From contig JAJEKV010000002.1 of the NCBI GenBank assembly GCA_021234155.1, positions 774,295-838,294 on the forward strand: 64,000 nt of DNA. The letters are read 5' to 3'. Position numbers and translations under genes: made by a program. Below, piece by piece: positions 23,752 through 33,540 of this stretch; the stretch's first letter is position 1; each line of letters starts with the position of its first letter. The notes under the pieces are model-generated. The model did no database searches. It was given only the letters and a program-made list of their open reading frames with translations, and was not told where the DNA came from. Origin of the DNA: Isoetes taiwanensis (lineage: Eukaryota > Streptophyta > Lycopodiopsida > Isoetales > Isoetaceae).

Positions 23752-25165
23752 TAGGTGGCATGTTGGAGCCTAGGTGGCATGTTTGAGCCACCTTGGCATG
23801 TTGGAGCCTTGGTGGTATGTTGGAGCCTAGGTGGCATGTTGGAGCCTAGGTGGCATGCTTGAGCCTAGGTGGCATGTTGGAGCCTGCGTGGCATGTTTGA
23901 GGCACCTTGGCATCTTAGGTGGCATGTTGGAGCCTAGGTGGCATGTTGGAGCCCTTGTGGCATGTTTGAGCCACCTTGGAATGTTTGAGCCAACTAGTTG
24001 GCATGTTGGAACCCATGTGGCATATGCATGTTTGGGCCACCTTGGCACGTTGGAGCCTAGGTGGCATGTTGGAGCCCACGTGGCATGTTTGAGCCACCTT
24101 GGCATATTTGGGCCTAGGTGGCATGTTGGAGCCTAGGTGGCAAGTTGGAGACTATGTGGCATGTTGGAGCCTAGATGGCATGTTCGAGACTATGTGACAT
24201 GTTGGAGACTAGGTGGCATGTTTTAGCCACCATGGCATGTTTTAGCCTAGGTGGCATGTTGGAGCCCACAGGCATGTTTGAGCATGTTGGAACCTAGGTG
24301 GCATATTTGAGCCACCTTGGCATGTTTTAGCCTAGGTGGCATGTTGGAGCCTCTGGCGGCATGTTTGAGCCACCTTGGCATGTCTGAGCCTAGGTGGCAT
24401 GTTGGAGCCTAGGTGGCATGTTGGAGCCTAGGTGTCATGTTGGAGCCTAGGTGGCATGTTGGAGCTCGCGTGACATGTTTGAGCCAACTAGGTGGCATTT
24501 TGGAACCCACGTGGCATGTTTGGGCCACCTTGGCACGTTGGAGCCTAGGTGGCATGTTGGAGCCCACGTGGCATGTTTGAGCCACCTTGGCATATTTGGG
24601 CCTAAATGGCATGTTGGTGCCTAGGTGGCACGTTGGAGCCTAGTTGGCATGTTGGAGCCTACGTGGCATGTTGGAGCATAGGTGGCATATTTGAGCCACC
24701 TTGGCACGCTTGGGCCTAGGTGGCACGTTGGAGCCACCTTGGCATGTTGGAGCTCACGTGGCATGTTGGAGGCATGTTAGAGCCTAGGTGGCATGCTAGG
24801 TGGCATGTTGGAGCCTACGTGGTATGTTGGAGCGTAGGTGGCATGTTGGAGCCTACGCGGCATGTTGGAGCCTAGGTGGCATGTTTGAGCCACCTTGGCA
24901 CGCTTGAGCCTAGGTGGCATGTTGGAGCCCAGGTGGCACGTTGGAGCCAAGGTGGCATGCTAGAGCTCACGAGGCATGTTGGAGCCTAGTTGGCATGTTG
25001 GAGCCTACGTGGCATGTTGGAGCCTACGTGGCATGTTGGAGCCTAGGTGGCATATTTGAGCCACCTTGGCACGCTTGAGCCTATGTGGCACGTTGGAGCC
25101 ACCTTGGCATGTTGGAGCTCACGTGGCATGTTGGAGCTCACGTGGCATGTTGGAGCCCAGGTGGC
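23752..25165. repeat. 19-bp minisatellite, array 1 (left of copia)
   Basis: About 70 tandem monomers of 19 bp. The main forms are GGCATGTTGGAGCCTAGGT, GGCATGTTTGAGCCACCTT and GGCATGTTGGAGCCCACGT. The 14-bp core GGCATGTT(G/T)GAGCC is nearly fixed and variation is concentrated in the last five bases. Because 19 is not a multiple of 3 and the monomer has few stops, open frames appear on both strands; I do not regard them as genes. The array was split by the copia insertion and resumes at 30,146. Confidence 0.95.
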
Positions 25166-25497
25166 TGTCAAGGTTGCACCAAGAAAGGGAGAGAAGGGGA
25201 TGCACACCAATATCCGAGAGCGCAAGCTCCCAAAACAAAGGCAAATAGGAATTGTATTAATCGTAAGTATGAATACAAGATATAAAAAGGCGATAATAAT
25301 CGCGCTCCAAGTTACCAACCACACATAATTATGCCGTGAACTAATTAAGGCAAGTCGGGTGCCGTGAAGCTAATTAAGGCAAGTGGGTGGGCTGGTGTAG
25401 GTGCCGATGAAGTGCCGATTCAAGATATAGACAAGAGTCTTTGTCGTGTCTTGCCGTCAAGCGACAAGATGGTGATCTCGATATCATATATCTCGAC
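25166..25497 (-). repeat. Copia 3' LTR
   Basis: About 332 bp, opening TGTCAAGGTTGCACC on the plus strand and ending ATCATATATCTCGAC. The final A seen in the other LTR is lost or changed at the boundary. A purine-rich tract (AAGGAGGAGG on the minus strand) abuts it, as expected for the polypurine tract. Relative to the 5' LTR, CTGATG reads CGATG, GCTGATT reads GCCGATT and AGCAGCAAG reads AGCGACAAG. Confidence 0.9.
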
Positions 25498-25559
25498 CTC
25501 CTCCTTGATGAGAGAGGTCACCATCTCCATGCTCAACCTCCTCCTCCACGGAGATGAGA

Positions 25560-26209
25560 TCTGGAATCTATCAAGACCAATACCAAGTCGATGTCGCTCA
25601 AAGAGCTCACGAGCCAAAGGCTTAGTCAAGAGATCCGGTATTGTCCCGATGTAGGAACATGCTCAATAACGAACCCGCTTATCAGCCACAAGGTCCTTTA
25701 CAAAATGATAATGCTTGGGAACATGCTTAGATTTTGGATGTCGAACTTCACCGAGCACCAATCAATGCCACCTTTGTTATCCATGAGCATCCTTGCTGGT
25801 CCAGAGTGCATTGCCCAATGCCGGCAAGAAAGTCCTTGAAACTAATGATCTCACACCTGCCGTAGATGCCGCAACATACCGCTTCGAGTGGATGAAAGAG
25901 ATACATGCCCTTGTTTCTTGCTGATCCAAGCAATGGCAGCATTGGAAAGCGAAAACAAATGGGATGTGGACTGGAGTTGTCTATCACATCGCTAAGTGAG
26001 GAATCACTATATGTCAAGAATGAAAAAGCATCACTATTGCCGCGATATGTAAGGCCATAGTCACAGGTACCCTTTAAGTAGCGGAGAATGTGCTTGGCCA
26101 TTTCCCAATGCTTATGACCTGGATCCGCTGAAAATTGGCGAAAAGAGCTATAATAAAGCAAATGCAATATCAGGTCTGGTGCAAACCATGCAACACATGA
26201 GGCTGCCAA
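25560..26209 (-). pseudogene. Copia RNase H domain, frameshifted
   Basis: The upstream part reads well: QFSADPGHKHWEMAKHILRY, LKGTCDYGLTYRGNSDAFSF, LTYSDS. Then the expected DWAGD-like segment is replaced and several frame changes follow. The conserved STEAEY motif is broken near 25,873-25,894: the bases read ACTCGAAGCGGTATG on the minus strand where ACTGAAGCAGAATATG would encode it, so the damage falls exactly on a CTG and a CAG. The domain would degrade the RNA strand during reverse transcription. Confidence 0.75.
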
Positions 26210-27142
26210 TCAATTGCCGAAATGGATAGAAAGACGTTCAGCATCTTTCTTAGTGAGAAGAGTACCTGGAGTCATAGGAACTTTAGATGGATTGCAATCA
26301 GCCATGCCAAAGCGCTCAAGCATTTCTTCAATATACTTCTTTTGAGAGATATGAAGAATCCCATTGTTCCGGTCTCTTGCAATTTGCAAACCCAAACAAT
26401 AGCGAGCTTCACCCAAGTCTACCATTGGAAACTTAGCAGCAAGCCTTGTCTTGAATTCAGCAATGTGCTCATTATTGTTGCCTATGAGCAAGGAATCATC
26501 CACATACAAAGCAATGATGAGTAAGAACTTGCCTTGACGACGGATGTAGACATTAGAATCAGCCTCAATAGGCTGGAATCCTTGGTCTTTGAAGAAAGAA
26601 TCTATGGTCTTGTACCAAGCACGTGATGCTTGCTTTAACCCATAAAGTGCCTTCGTCAATTTGCATACTAAATGCTCAGCACCAGCTTTGACATAACCCT
26701 GAGGTTGCTTCATATATATTTCTTCATCAAGTTTGCCATTAAGAAATGCTGTTTTGACATCTGTTTGATGAACCTCAAGATTATAATGAGCAGCAAATGC
26801 AAGAAGAATGCGAATGCTCATCATCTTGACCACTGGAGAAAATGTTTCCAAGTAATCAATGCCATATTCTTTGGTTGAAACCCCTCGTGCAACCAAGCGT
26901 GCTTTGTAGCTGCTGATGGTGCCATCAGGATGGAGCTTGCATTTGTAGACCCATTTGTTACCAACGACCTTCCTATCATGAGGAAGAGAAACCAAATCCC
27001 AAGTGCCATTTTGAACAATAGAATCCATTTCGTGGTCCATTGCCTGCTGCCAATGAGGTGCAGCAGCACATGAAATAGCTTCATGATAGCTGGTGGGTTC
27101 ACTGATAATAGCAGCACCACAAAACTCCATAATGCTGGGCAT
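26210..27142 (-). CDS. Copia reverse transcriptase region (clean open frame)
   Basis: A 310-codon open frame with the classic copia RT landmarks: NKWVYKCKLHPDGTISSYKA, RLVARG, YLETFSPVVKM, VHQTDVKTAFLNGKLDEEIY, LYGLKQASRAWY, and the catalytic YVDD in ALYVDDSLLIGN, followed by LGLQIARDRNNG. It copies element RNA into cDNA inside virus-like particles. The frame is part of a longer polyprotein and the listed start is not a true start codon. It is intact and has normal CAG/CTG content, in sharp contrast with the flanking domains. Confidence 0.9.
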   Translation of the reverse strand: MPSIMEFCGAAIISEPTSYHEAISCAAAPHWQQAMDHEMDSIVQNGTWDLVSLPHDRKVVGNKWVYKCKLHPDGTISSYKARLVARGVSTKEYGIDYLETFSPVVKMMSIRILLAFAAHYNLEVHQTDVKTAFLNGKLDEEIYMKQPQGYVKAGAEHLVCKLTKALYGLKQASRAWYKTIDSFFKDQGFQPIEADSNVYIRRQGKFLLIIALYVDDSLLIGNNNEHIAEFKTRLAAKFPMVDLGEARYCLGLQIARDRNNGILHISQKKYIEEMLERFGMADCNPSKVPMTPGTLLTKKDAERLSIHFGN

Positions 27143-27875
27143 AATTTCAGCATAGAAAGCAAACCTTTGAGGAGGAAAACGTTTCCTTTTGCCTCGACCA
27201 AGTTCTTCTTCAACTCCTCCTTGATCAGGATGATCAAAATCACCTCCTGGATCAGATGGGTCAAGATCTCCTCCTGGATCGGATGTGTCAAGATCCTGCC
27301 GTGATCGTGAAAGCGAAGTCTGGGTAAAGCAGTCTTTAGGACAGCCGGACCGGGCCGGAGATGCCGAACTGCGCAGTCTTTGGAATATCGTAAACCGAAG
27401 TTCGATGGATTGGAAGCTATGGCGTCATCTGTTATCCATGCAGAGATATCAATAAATTCCACATTAGGAGTTTTTGAACCTTGCTGAAATGCCGAAACAT
27501 CTTCATGGAAAATAACATCGCGACTAACACAAAGCTTTTTGGTATCCGGATCAATCAGCCTATAACCATGCTTGCACTGGTCAGAGAAACCGACAAAAAT
27601 CATTTTCTTGCTGGTATGCTCAAGTTTCTTTGCGATTTGCTTTGGGAATAAGCATGAAGGCAAAGACATCCAAAGACATAAGCTAGACAAATTTGGCTTT
27701 ATGCCGGTGAAAGCTTGTTCAGAGTCTGATTTTTCAAAGAACATGGGCAATCTATTGAGAAGGTAAACCGAAAGTACCTTTATCGTCAGCCCAATATTGA
27801 ATGGGTGCCGAGGATTGAGCGAGCAAGCAACGTGCCATGTCAACAATGCTGCGATTCTTCCGTTCAAAGAACGCC
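26821..27875 (-). pseudogene. Copia integrase C-terminus and linker, frameshifted
   Basis: Contains IQYWADD and, in the longer frame, KKLEHTSKKMIFVGFSDQCK, HGYRLIDPDTKKLCVSRDVI and FHEDVSAF, which is the integrase C-terminal (GKGY-like) region typical of copia elements. Frames overlap those of the integrase core and the RT, showing frameshifts around 27,300-27,400 and 27,700-27,770. Confidence 0.75.
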
Positions 27876-28440
27876 ATTATGTTGTGGAGTATGAGGCTCC
27901 CGGTATGTTGGCGCCAATACCATGATCGCCACAAAAATGGTTGAATGCTTGACCGGTAAATTCTCCACCATTATCGATCTCGAGCTTCTTAATCCGATGG
28001 GCTACTTGGTTCTCAACAAGCGCTTTCCATTCTTGGAAATGGGCAAATGCATCAGATTTCCGCTTCAAGAAATAGACCCATGTTTTCCTGCTCAAATCAT
28101 CAATGAATGTCAGAAAATAATAAGCACCCGAGAGAGAAGGAACATGAGTTGGACCACAAAGATCCGTGTGTACTAGTTCAAGAAGAGCAGTAGCACGAGA
28201 GCCAATGAGAGTAAAGGATCTGTGGTGCTGTTTGCCCAATGCACAAGCCTCACAACTTGCAAGAGTAGGGTGCTGATGAAGATCAAAACCGTCTACAAGT
28301 TGAGGCAGCTGGTTGAGTGCTTTTAGACCGATGTGTCCAAGCCTCTTATGCCATTGGATCACGCGGGTACCATTACCAGCAGCTACAAGAACAACTTGGT
28401 CAGCATATTCTTGGCCCAAATGGTAGAGATTACCCGTCAT
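27752..28440 (-). pseudogene. Copia integrase core
   Basis: Zinc-binding HHCC region: WHKRLGHIGLKALNQLP followed by SCEACALGKQHHRSF. The catalytic core follows with VHTDLCGP (first Asp), FIDDLSRKTWVYFLK, and IDNGGEF (second Asp). The third acidic residue lies in a different frame as FFERKNRSIVDMAR, so one frameshift near 27,895-27,910 separates it. The protein would insert the cDNA into the genome and make the 5-bp duplication seen here. Confidence 0.85.
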
Positions 28441-28586
28441 TTAATAGCACGAAAGCAAGGCTCTTTCCCCGTAACTTTGTCTGCGAACAATGCGTCGCCA
28501 CTATCAAAGATGACTTTTGTGCCCATATCGAGAAGGCGCAACAGAAATTAGATCTTTACGCAAAGTAGGAGCATACATTACCCCTT

Positions 28587-28870
28587 TTAGAGTGAAATTA
28601 CCAAGACTTGTGGGTACTTGAATGTCACCCATTCCGCAGATTTGATGCTCACTATTGTGCCGATTTGAACAATGTGATTGGAAGAGGTAGGTCTGAAATT
28701 TTCAAACCAATCTTTGTGCCAACTAATATGAGCTGTAGCACCGTAATCCATGATGAATTTGATAGAGCGAGGGGCTGCCACTTGTTTACAAAGATAAACA
28801 TAATCCGGGCTGCAAGGAACCACATTGGCTACACTTACTTCTTCAACAATTTGGGCCACATTGGCTGAAG
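28587..28870 (-). pseudogene. Copia aspartic protease
   Basis: Reads SIKFIMDYGATAHIS with the active-site Asp at 28,746-28,748. Copia proteases normally have D-S-G or D-T-G; here the middle residue is Tyr (codon TAC). This would probably abolish activity if real. The domain follows the gag zinc knuckle and precedes integrase, as in intact elements. Confidence 0.75.
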
Positions 28871-28924
28871 CTTTGTTTGTCTCCAAAGCTTTCAGTTTGT
28901 GCTCAAGATCCTTCATCTTCTTCC

Positions 28925-29746
28925 TACATTCTGCTGCGGTATGATTGCCTTTCTTGCAATAGTGGCAGACACTATTTGCTTGGATCTGGTGGCCTTTCTT
29001 TGTCAAGACCCTTTGAAGCATTAAAACCATTGTTATTCTTCTTTTTCTTAGCTTTTTCATTCCCTTTGGCATAGGATTTAGGCTCAGAATGGCCTGCAAA
29101 GAAAGCATTATGCTCGTCTTTGATGATCCCAGCATCCTTCCTCATCATAATCTCCTCCTTGACGGAAGTGATTGCACGATTGAGATCCACGTCGGCAATT
29201 TGCATGAGATTGCTGCGCAAAGCATGGAAAGAATTGGGTAAGGATCTAAGAAAGAAGAATAATTGCAATGAAGGAGAGATCTTATTCTCTTCTCCAGAGG
29301 CTTCAATCTGCCGAAAGGTGTTCTTCATGCAATCTGCGAATTTGTCAAGACTCTCGGTCTCTTCCCAAACAAGATATTCACCACTTCAAAGATACAAATG
29401 CCCAATTTGTGTATGGGTCTTCTTTCATGCTCTTGGATGAGAGCATTCCATAAATCATGGCTGTTCTCCCTCCAACCTCATCAAGAAGAGATTCAGCAAC
29501 AGAAAGCCCAATCGTAGCCATAGCCTTGTCATCCCGGCGCTGCCAAGCATCAAGAACAGATTTATTCTTGCCATCTGCTGCAAGCTCGGGTGCTGGTTCT
29601 TGGCCACTAACAATTCCCCAAACTCCTTCAGCCTTAAGAATGAGAGTCATTCTTCTCTTCCATTGCTGGAAACCTGTGCCATCGAAGATTTGAATCACAC
29701 GACCGCCAGGGAAGGTAATCTGGTTGTAGCTTGCATCCTTCTCCAT
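28925..29746 (-). pseudogene. Copia gag, three frame segments
   Basis: Starts at the ATG at 29,744-29,746, 39 bp inside the PBS. Segment 1 reads MEKDASYNQITFPGGRVIQI then WKRRMTLILKAEGVWGIVSG. Segment 2 (28,972-29,328) contains KNTFRQIEASGEENKISPSL and FLRSLPNSFHALRSNLMQIA. Segment 3 gives the zinc knuckle CHYCKKGNHTAAEC (28,925-28,967). Together this is the nucleocapsid protein. Two frameshifts, near 29,330-29,380 and 28,990-29,040, break it. Confidence 0.8.
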
Positions 29747-29784
29747 TCTTTGTGTTGATCTTGAATCAATCTCAAAGACATCTA

Positions 29785-29797
29785 GAGCTCGATACCA
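29785..29797 (-). promoter_or_regulatory. Copia primer-binding site (initiator tRNA-Met)
   Basis: Directly adjacent to the 5' LTR, the minus strand reads TGGTATCGAGCTC. The normal plant site complementary to initiator tRNA-Met is TGGTATCAGAGC, so an internal CA is missing. The same loss occurs in the unrelated site at 61,857. Confidence 0.85.
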
Positions 29798-30145
29798 TGT
29801 CAAGGTTGCACCAAGAAAGGGAGAGAAGGGGATGCACACCAATATCCGAGAGCGCAAGCTCCCAAAACAAAGGCAAATAGGAATTGTATTAATCGTAAGT
29901 ATGAATACAAGATATAAAAAGGGGCAGTAGATAATAACTGCTCCCGTTACCAACCACACATAATTATGCCGTAACTAATTAAGGCAAGTCGATTGCGTGA
30001 GCTAATTAAGGCAAGTGGGTGGGCTGGTGTAGGTGCCTGATGAAGTGCTGATTCAAGACATAGTCAAGACCTCTCAGGCTTTGAGTCTTTGTCCGAGTCT
30101 TTGCCAAGCAGCAAGATGGTGATCTCGATATCATATATCTCGACA
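29798..30145 (-). repeat. Copia 5' LTR
   Basis: 348 bp, TG...CA ends. On the minus strand it begins TGTCGAGATATATGATATC and ends AACCTTGACA. It should hold the element promoter. TTTTTATATC on the minus strand near 29,911-29,920 could be TATA-like. Confidence 0.93.
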
Positions 30146-30634
30146 GTGGCATGTTGGAGCCTAGGTGGCATGCTAGGTGGCATGTTGGAGCCCGCGTGGC
30201 ATGTTGGAGCGTGGGTGGCATGTTGGAGCCTAGGTGGCATGTTTGAGCCACCTTGGCACGCTTGAGCCTAGGTGGCATGTTGGAGCCACCTTGGCATGCT
30301 GGGGCCCAGGTGGCATGTTGGAGGTGGTGGCACGTTGGAGCCTAGGTGGCATGCTAGAGCTCGCGAGGCATGTTGGAGCCTAGTTGGCGCGTTGGAGCCC
30401 ACTGTGGCATGTTGAAGCCACCTTGGCATGTTGGAGCCTAGGGGTGGCATATTTGAGCCACCTTGGCATGCTTGAGCCTAGGTGGCGCGTTGGAGCCAAC
30501 TTGGCATGTTGGAGCTCACGTGGCATGTTGGAGCCCGGTGGCATGTTGGAGCCTAGGTGGCATGCTAGGTGGCATGTTGGAGCCAGTGTGGCATGTTGGA
30601 GCCTAGGTGGCATGTTATAGCCTAGGTGGCGGAA
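30146..30634. repeat. 19-bp minisatellite, array 1 continued (right of copia)
   Basis: Same monomers as 23,752-25,165; the first five bases repeat the copia target site. The array ends at GCCTAGGTGGC before satellite units start. Confidence 0.93.
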
Positions 30635-30635
30635 C

Positions 30636-33540
30636 CCGTGAGACGGACATCACAAAGGTTACCGAGTATGGGCTTTCCTACGGTGCTCCTCAGGGAGGGC
30701 AAATGCAGTGCCTCCCTTAAAACCCAGTTATCCAGGCCATTGAATTCTCCATTCAAGTAACTTGCGCCGGCGCAGCAAAAAAAAATTCAAGATCCGGTAG
30801 GAGAACATATCAAACCGCCAAAGTGTCCCTGATGCCGAGTGTAGAAACCCAAGTGTTTTGTCGTTTCGGGCAAGCATAAAGACTCGGGAATGGAGATTTG
30901 ACTTAGCCTTTTGTTGCCAAACAGCGAAATTACCTAGGGGCCCAAGTTACACGGTCATTTTTGCAGCAAAGAACCACGAACCCTCTACATGGCGGTGATT
31001 CTCGCGACCTCCGCTAAGGCCAATTCACTACGAGCGTGTTGGGCGTGAGCTACTTTGGCTTTAGGGGCAGGGGTGGTCTTCGCCCGCTAAACTTGGTCTC
31101 GGGGTAATGTCAACGTTTGAGTTCGTTGGCGAGTCGGATCACAGCGAGGGGTGGGAGAATTGCCCGCCCTGCGTGGCCGGGGACCCTCTAGAGAGGACCT
31201 TTGGGTCGAAGGCCCTCGAAGGTTTTAGGGCTCCGTCTTTGTGCATCAACGCCTCCCACTACCTCTTGACATTGGTGCAAGATCCTGGTCCAATCTAGCT
31301 AGGGTATGGCCTCCAAAACGCGAAACCCCGTGGCCTTGCCGGGTTATTGTAGGGTTTACGTTATGGAGGTCAAACGTGGTCGGATTGCACTTGGGACCTG
31401 GTGTACCTTTTTCGAACATGCATGCGAGCCATGGCAACCGAAATAATGAGACTTTGGATCTATTGGTGATCCCAATCATTCCAAAAAATTTGCTACTACA
31501 AAATGTGTTCTTGACTTCTAATTGCGACCTTTGGGAGGAGGATAAATCCAAACCCCATTTCAGGGGTTTCTATTGCTTCTTGTTTTCAAGCTGCGGCTTC
31601 TCGACCATGTCTAGGGGGTGCAACCGAATAAAACTCGACCTCCATAACGTAAACCCTACAATAACCTAGCATTGCACAGGGGTTTATGTTTTGGAGGCCA
31701 TACCCTAAGCTTGATTGGACCAGGATCTTGCACAATGTCATGAGGTAGTGGGAGGGCATTGGCCTTGAAGAAAGGCGAGTCCTAAAACCTTCCGAAGAAG
31801 AAGTTCGACCCAAAGGTCCTCTGGAGGGTCCTCGCCACTGACGGGCAACTATCCCATCCCGAATCGCGGATCGACCCGCCAACGGACTCCAAACATCGAC
31901 ATTACCACGGAGACCAAGTTTCGTGGGCGTAAGACCATCCCCGCTCCCTAAGCGCCAAAGTAGCTCATGTCCAACATGTTCGTAGTGAATTGTCCTTAGC
32001 GGAGGGTGCGTAAGTCCGCCATGTAGAGGGTTAGTGTGTTTCTTTATTTTTGCAAAAATGACCGTGTAACTTGGTCCCTAGGGTAATTTATTTGTTTGGA
32101 CGACATGGCGGTTAAATCTCCATTTTGAACCTTTATGTACCGACAAAACAAAACTTGGGTTTCTACACGATCGATTGCGGGACACTTTTGCGGTTTGATA
32201 TGTTCTCCGTCTGGATCTTGAATTTTTTGAGATTGCTCGAAGCAAGTTACTTGAATGGAGAATTCAACTGGCCGGATAGGGAAACGGGACTTTCGGGAAG
32301 GGAGGCCGCGGCATTTGCCCTCCTGAGGAGCACGGTAGGAAAGCCTTGCCTCGTAAAATCAAACCCCATTTAAAACGGTTTCTATTGCTTCTTGTTTTCA
32401 AGCTGCGACTTCTCGACCATGTCTCAGGTGCAAGCCCGAATAAAACTTCGAGCTCCATAACGTAAACCTTACAATAAACCTAGCAACGCAAAGGGTTTAC
32501 GTTTTGGAGGCCATACCCCAGCCGATTGGACCAGGATCTTGCACAATGTCATGAGGTAGTGGGGGGCGTTGGCGCTAAGAGAAAGGCGAGCCCTAAAACC
32601 TTCCGTAGCGATTCGACCTAAAGGTCCTCTGGAGGGTCCCTCGCCCGCGGAGGCGGGCAACTCTCTCATCCGGGAATTGATCTTACTGCGCCTAAAGCGG
32701 ACTCGAAACATCGGCATTACCTTGGAGACCAAGTTTGGTGGTGTAAGACCACCCCGCCTCAGGAGGCCAAAGTAGCTCATGTCCAACATGTTAAGTAGTG
32801 AATCGCCCTAGTGGAGGTGCGCACATCGCCATGTAGAGGGTTCGTGTTTCTTTGCGGCAAAAATGACCGTGTAACTTGGTCCTAGGGTAATTTCGCTATT
32901 TGGGGACGACATGGCTAAGTCAAATCTCCATTAGAGCCTTTGTCTTTGCCCGAACGACAAAACACTTGGGTTTCTACACGATTCATTGCGGAGGACACTT
33001 TGCGGTTTGATATGTTCTCCCGGACAGATCTTGAATTTTTTTGAGCCTGCTCGAAGCAAGTTACTTGAATCATTCAAAGCAGGTTTCCCTATCCGGCCGT
33101 TGAATTCTCCATTATGGAGAATTCAACTGCCGGATAGGGAAACCGGTTCCGGAAGGGAGGCATTGGCATTTGCCTTCGGGAGGAGCACCGGTAGAAAAGC
33201 CGCCTCGGTAAATCCAAACCCCATTTCACGGGTTTCTATTGCTTCTTGTTTTCTACTGCAGCTTCTCGACCATGTCTCAAGTGCAACTGAATAAAACTCA
33301 ACCTCCATAACGTAAACCCTACAATAACCTAGCAACGCACAGGGTTTATGTTTTGAAGGCCAAAACGTGGTCGACTTCTTTGATAACTAGGTGGACCATT
33401 TCTAAACATGCATGGGGAGCCATGAGAACTGAAATAACAGAGTTTCGATCTGGTCGCCAATCCGAGTGACCCCAAACAATTTTGCTACTGCATAAGGCGC
33501 TCTACACTAGGAGGAGAATAAATCAAAATCCCATTCTTGC
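30636..33540. repeat. ~1.0-kb satellite-like units, group 2 (copy A)
   Basis: About two and a half units. Recurrent phrases are ACAATGTCATGAGGTAGTG, CCAAAGTAGCTCATGTCCAA, GACCGTGTAACTTGGTCC, CGAACGACAAAACACTTGGG, GCGGTTTGATATGTTCTCC, and CTTGAATGGAGAATTCAACT. Orientation varies: the piece at 30,640-31,100 is reversed relative to 31,700-32,470. At 33,060-33,140 an inverted pair sits head to head around GAATTCTCCAT / ATGGAGAATTC. Only frames from repeats occur. The last part (32,806-33,540) has no counterpart in copy B. Confidence 0.8.

Larger units (their letters stand above)
25161..30150 (-). mobile_element. Complete Ty1/copia LTR retrotransposon inserted in the minisatellite
   Basis: The element proper is 25,166-30,145 (4,980 bp), flanked by a perfect 5-bp target-site duplication, GTGGC (25,161-25,165 and 30,146-30,150). 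LTRs begin TG and end CA. On the minus strand the order is LTR, PBS, gag, protease, integrase, reverse transcriptase, RNase H, LTR, the copia order. The single polyprotein expected of copia is broken by frameshifts outside the RT region. Since the target is minisatellite and copy B lacks the insertion, it came in after the duplication or was never in B. The two LTRs differ mostly by small changes at CAG/CTG sites, so LTR divergence should not be used for dating without checking reads. Confidence 0.95.
20069..32805. repeat. Segmental duplication, copy A (with copia insertion)
   Basis: Matches copy B (36,237-51,785) in order and direction, apart from the copia insertion here (25,166-30,145) and the CACTA insertion there. 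Homology starts abruptly at GGAGGACTTATTGAGA, runs through a gene fragment, AT-rich spacer, a GC-richer spacer and the 19-bp minisatellite, and ends in ~1-kb satellite units at about 32,805. Without the insertion, copy A is about 7.7 kb. Most differences between copies fall on CAG/CTG triplets. Confidence 0.85.

Noticed and set aside
23827..24136. Long open frames on both strands across the minisatellite arrays
   Set aside because: They arise because the 19-bp monomer has few stops. The peptides (MPPRLQHAKVAQTCH type and its antisense) cycle with the repeat and appear in all arrays and both strands.
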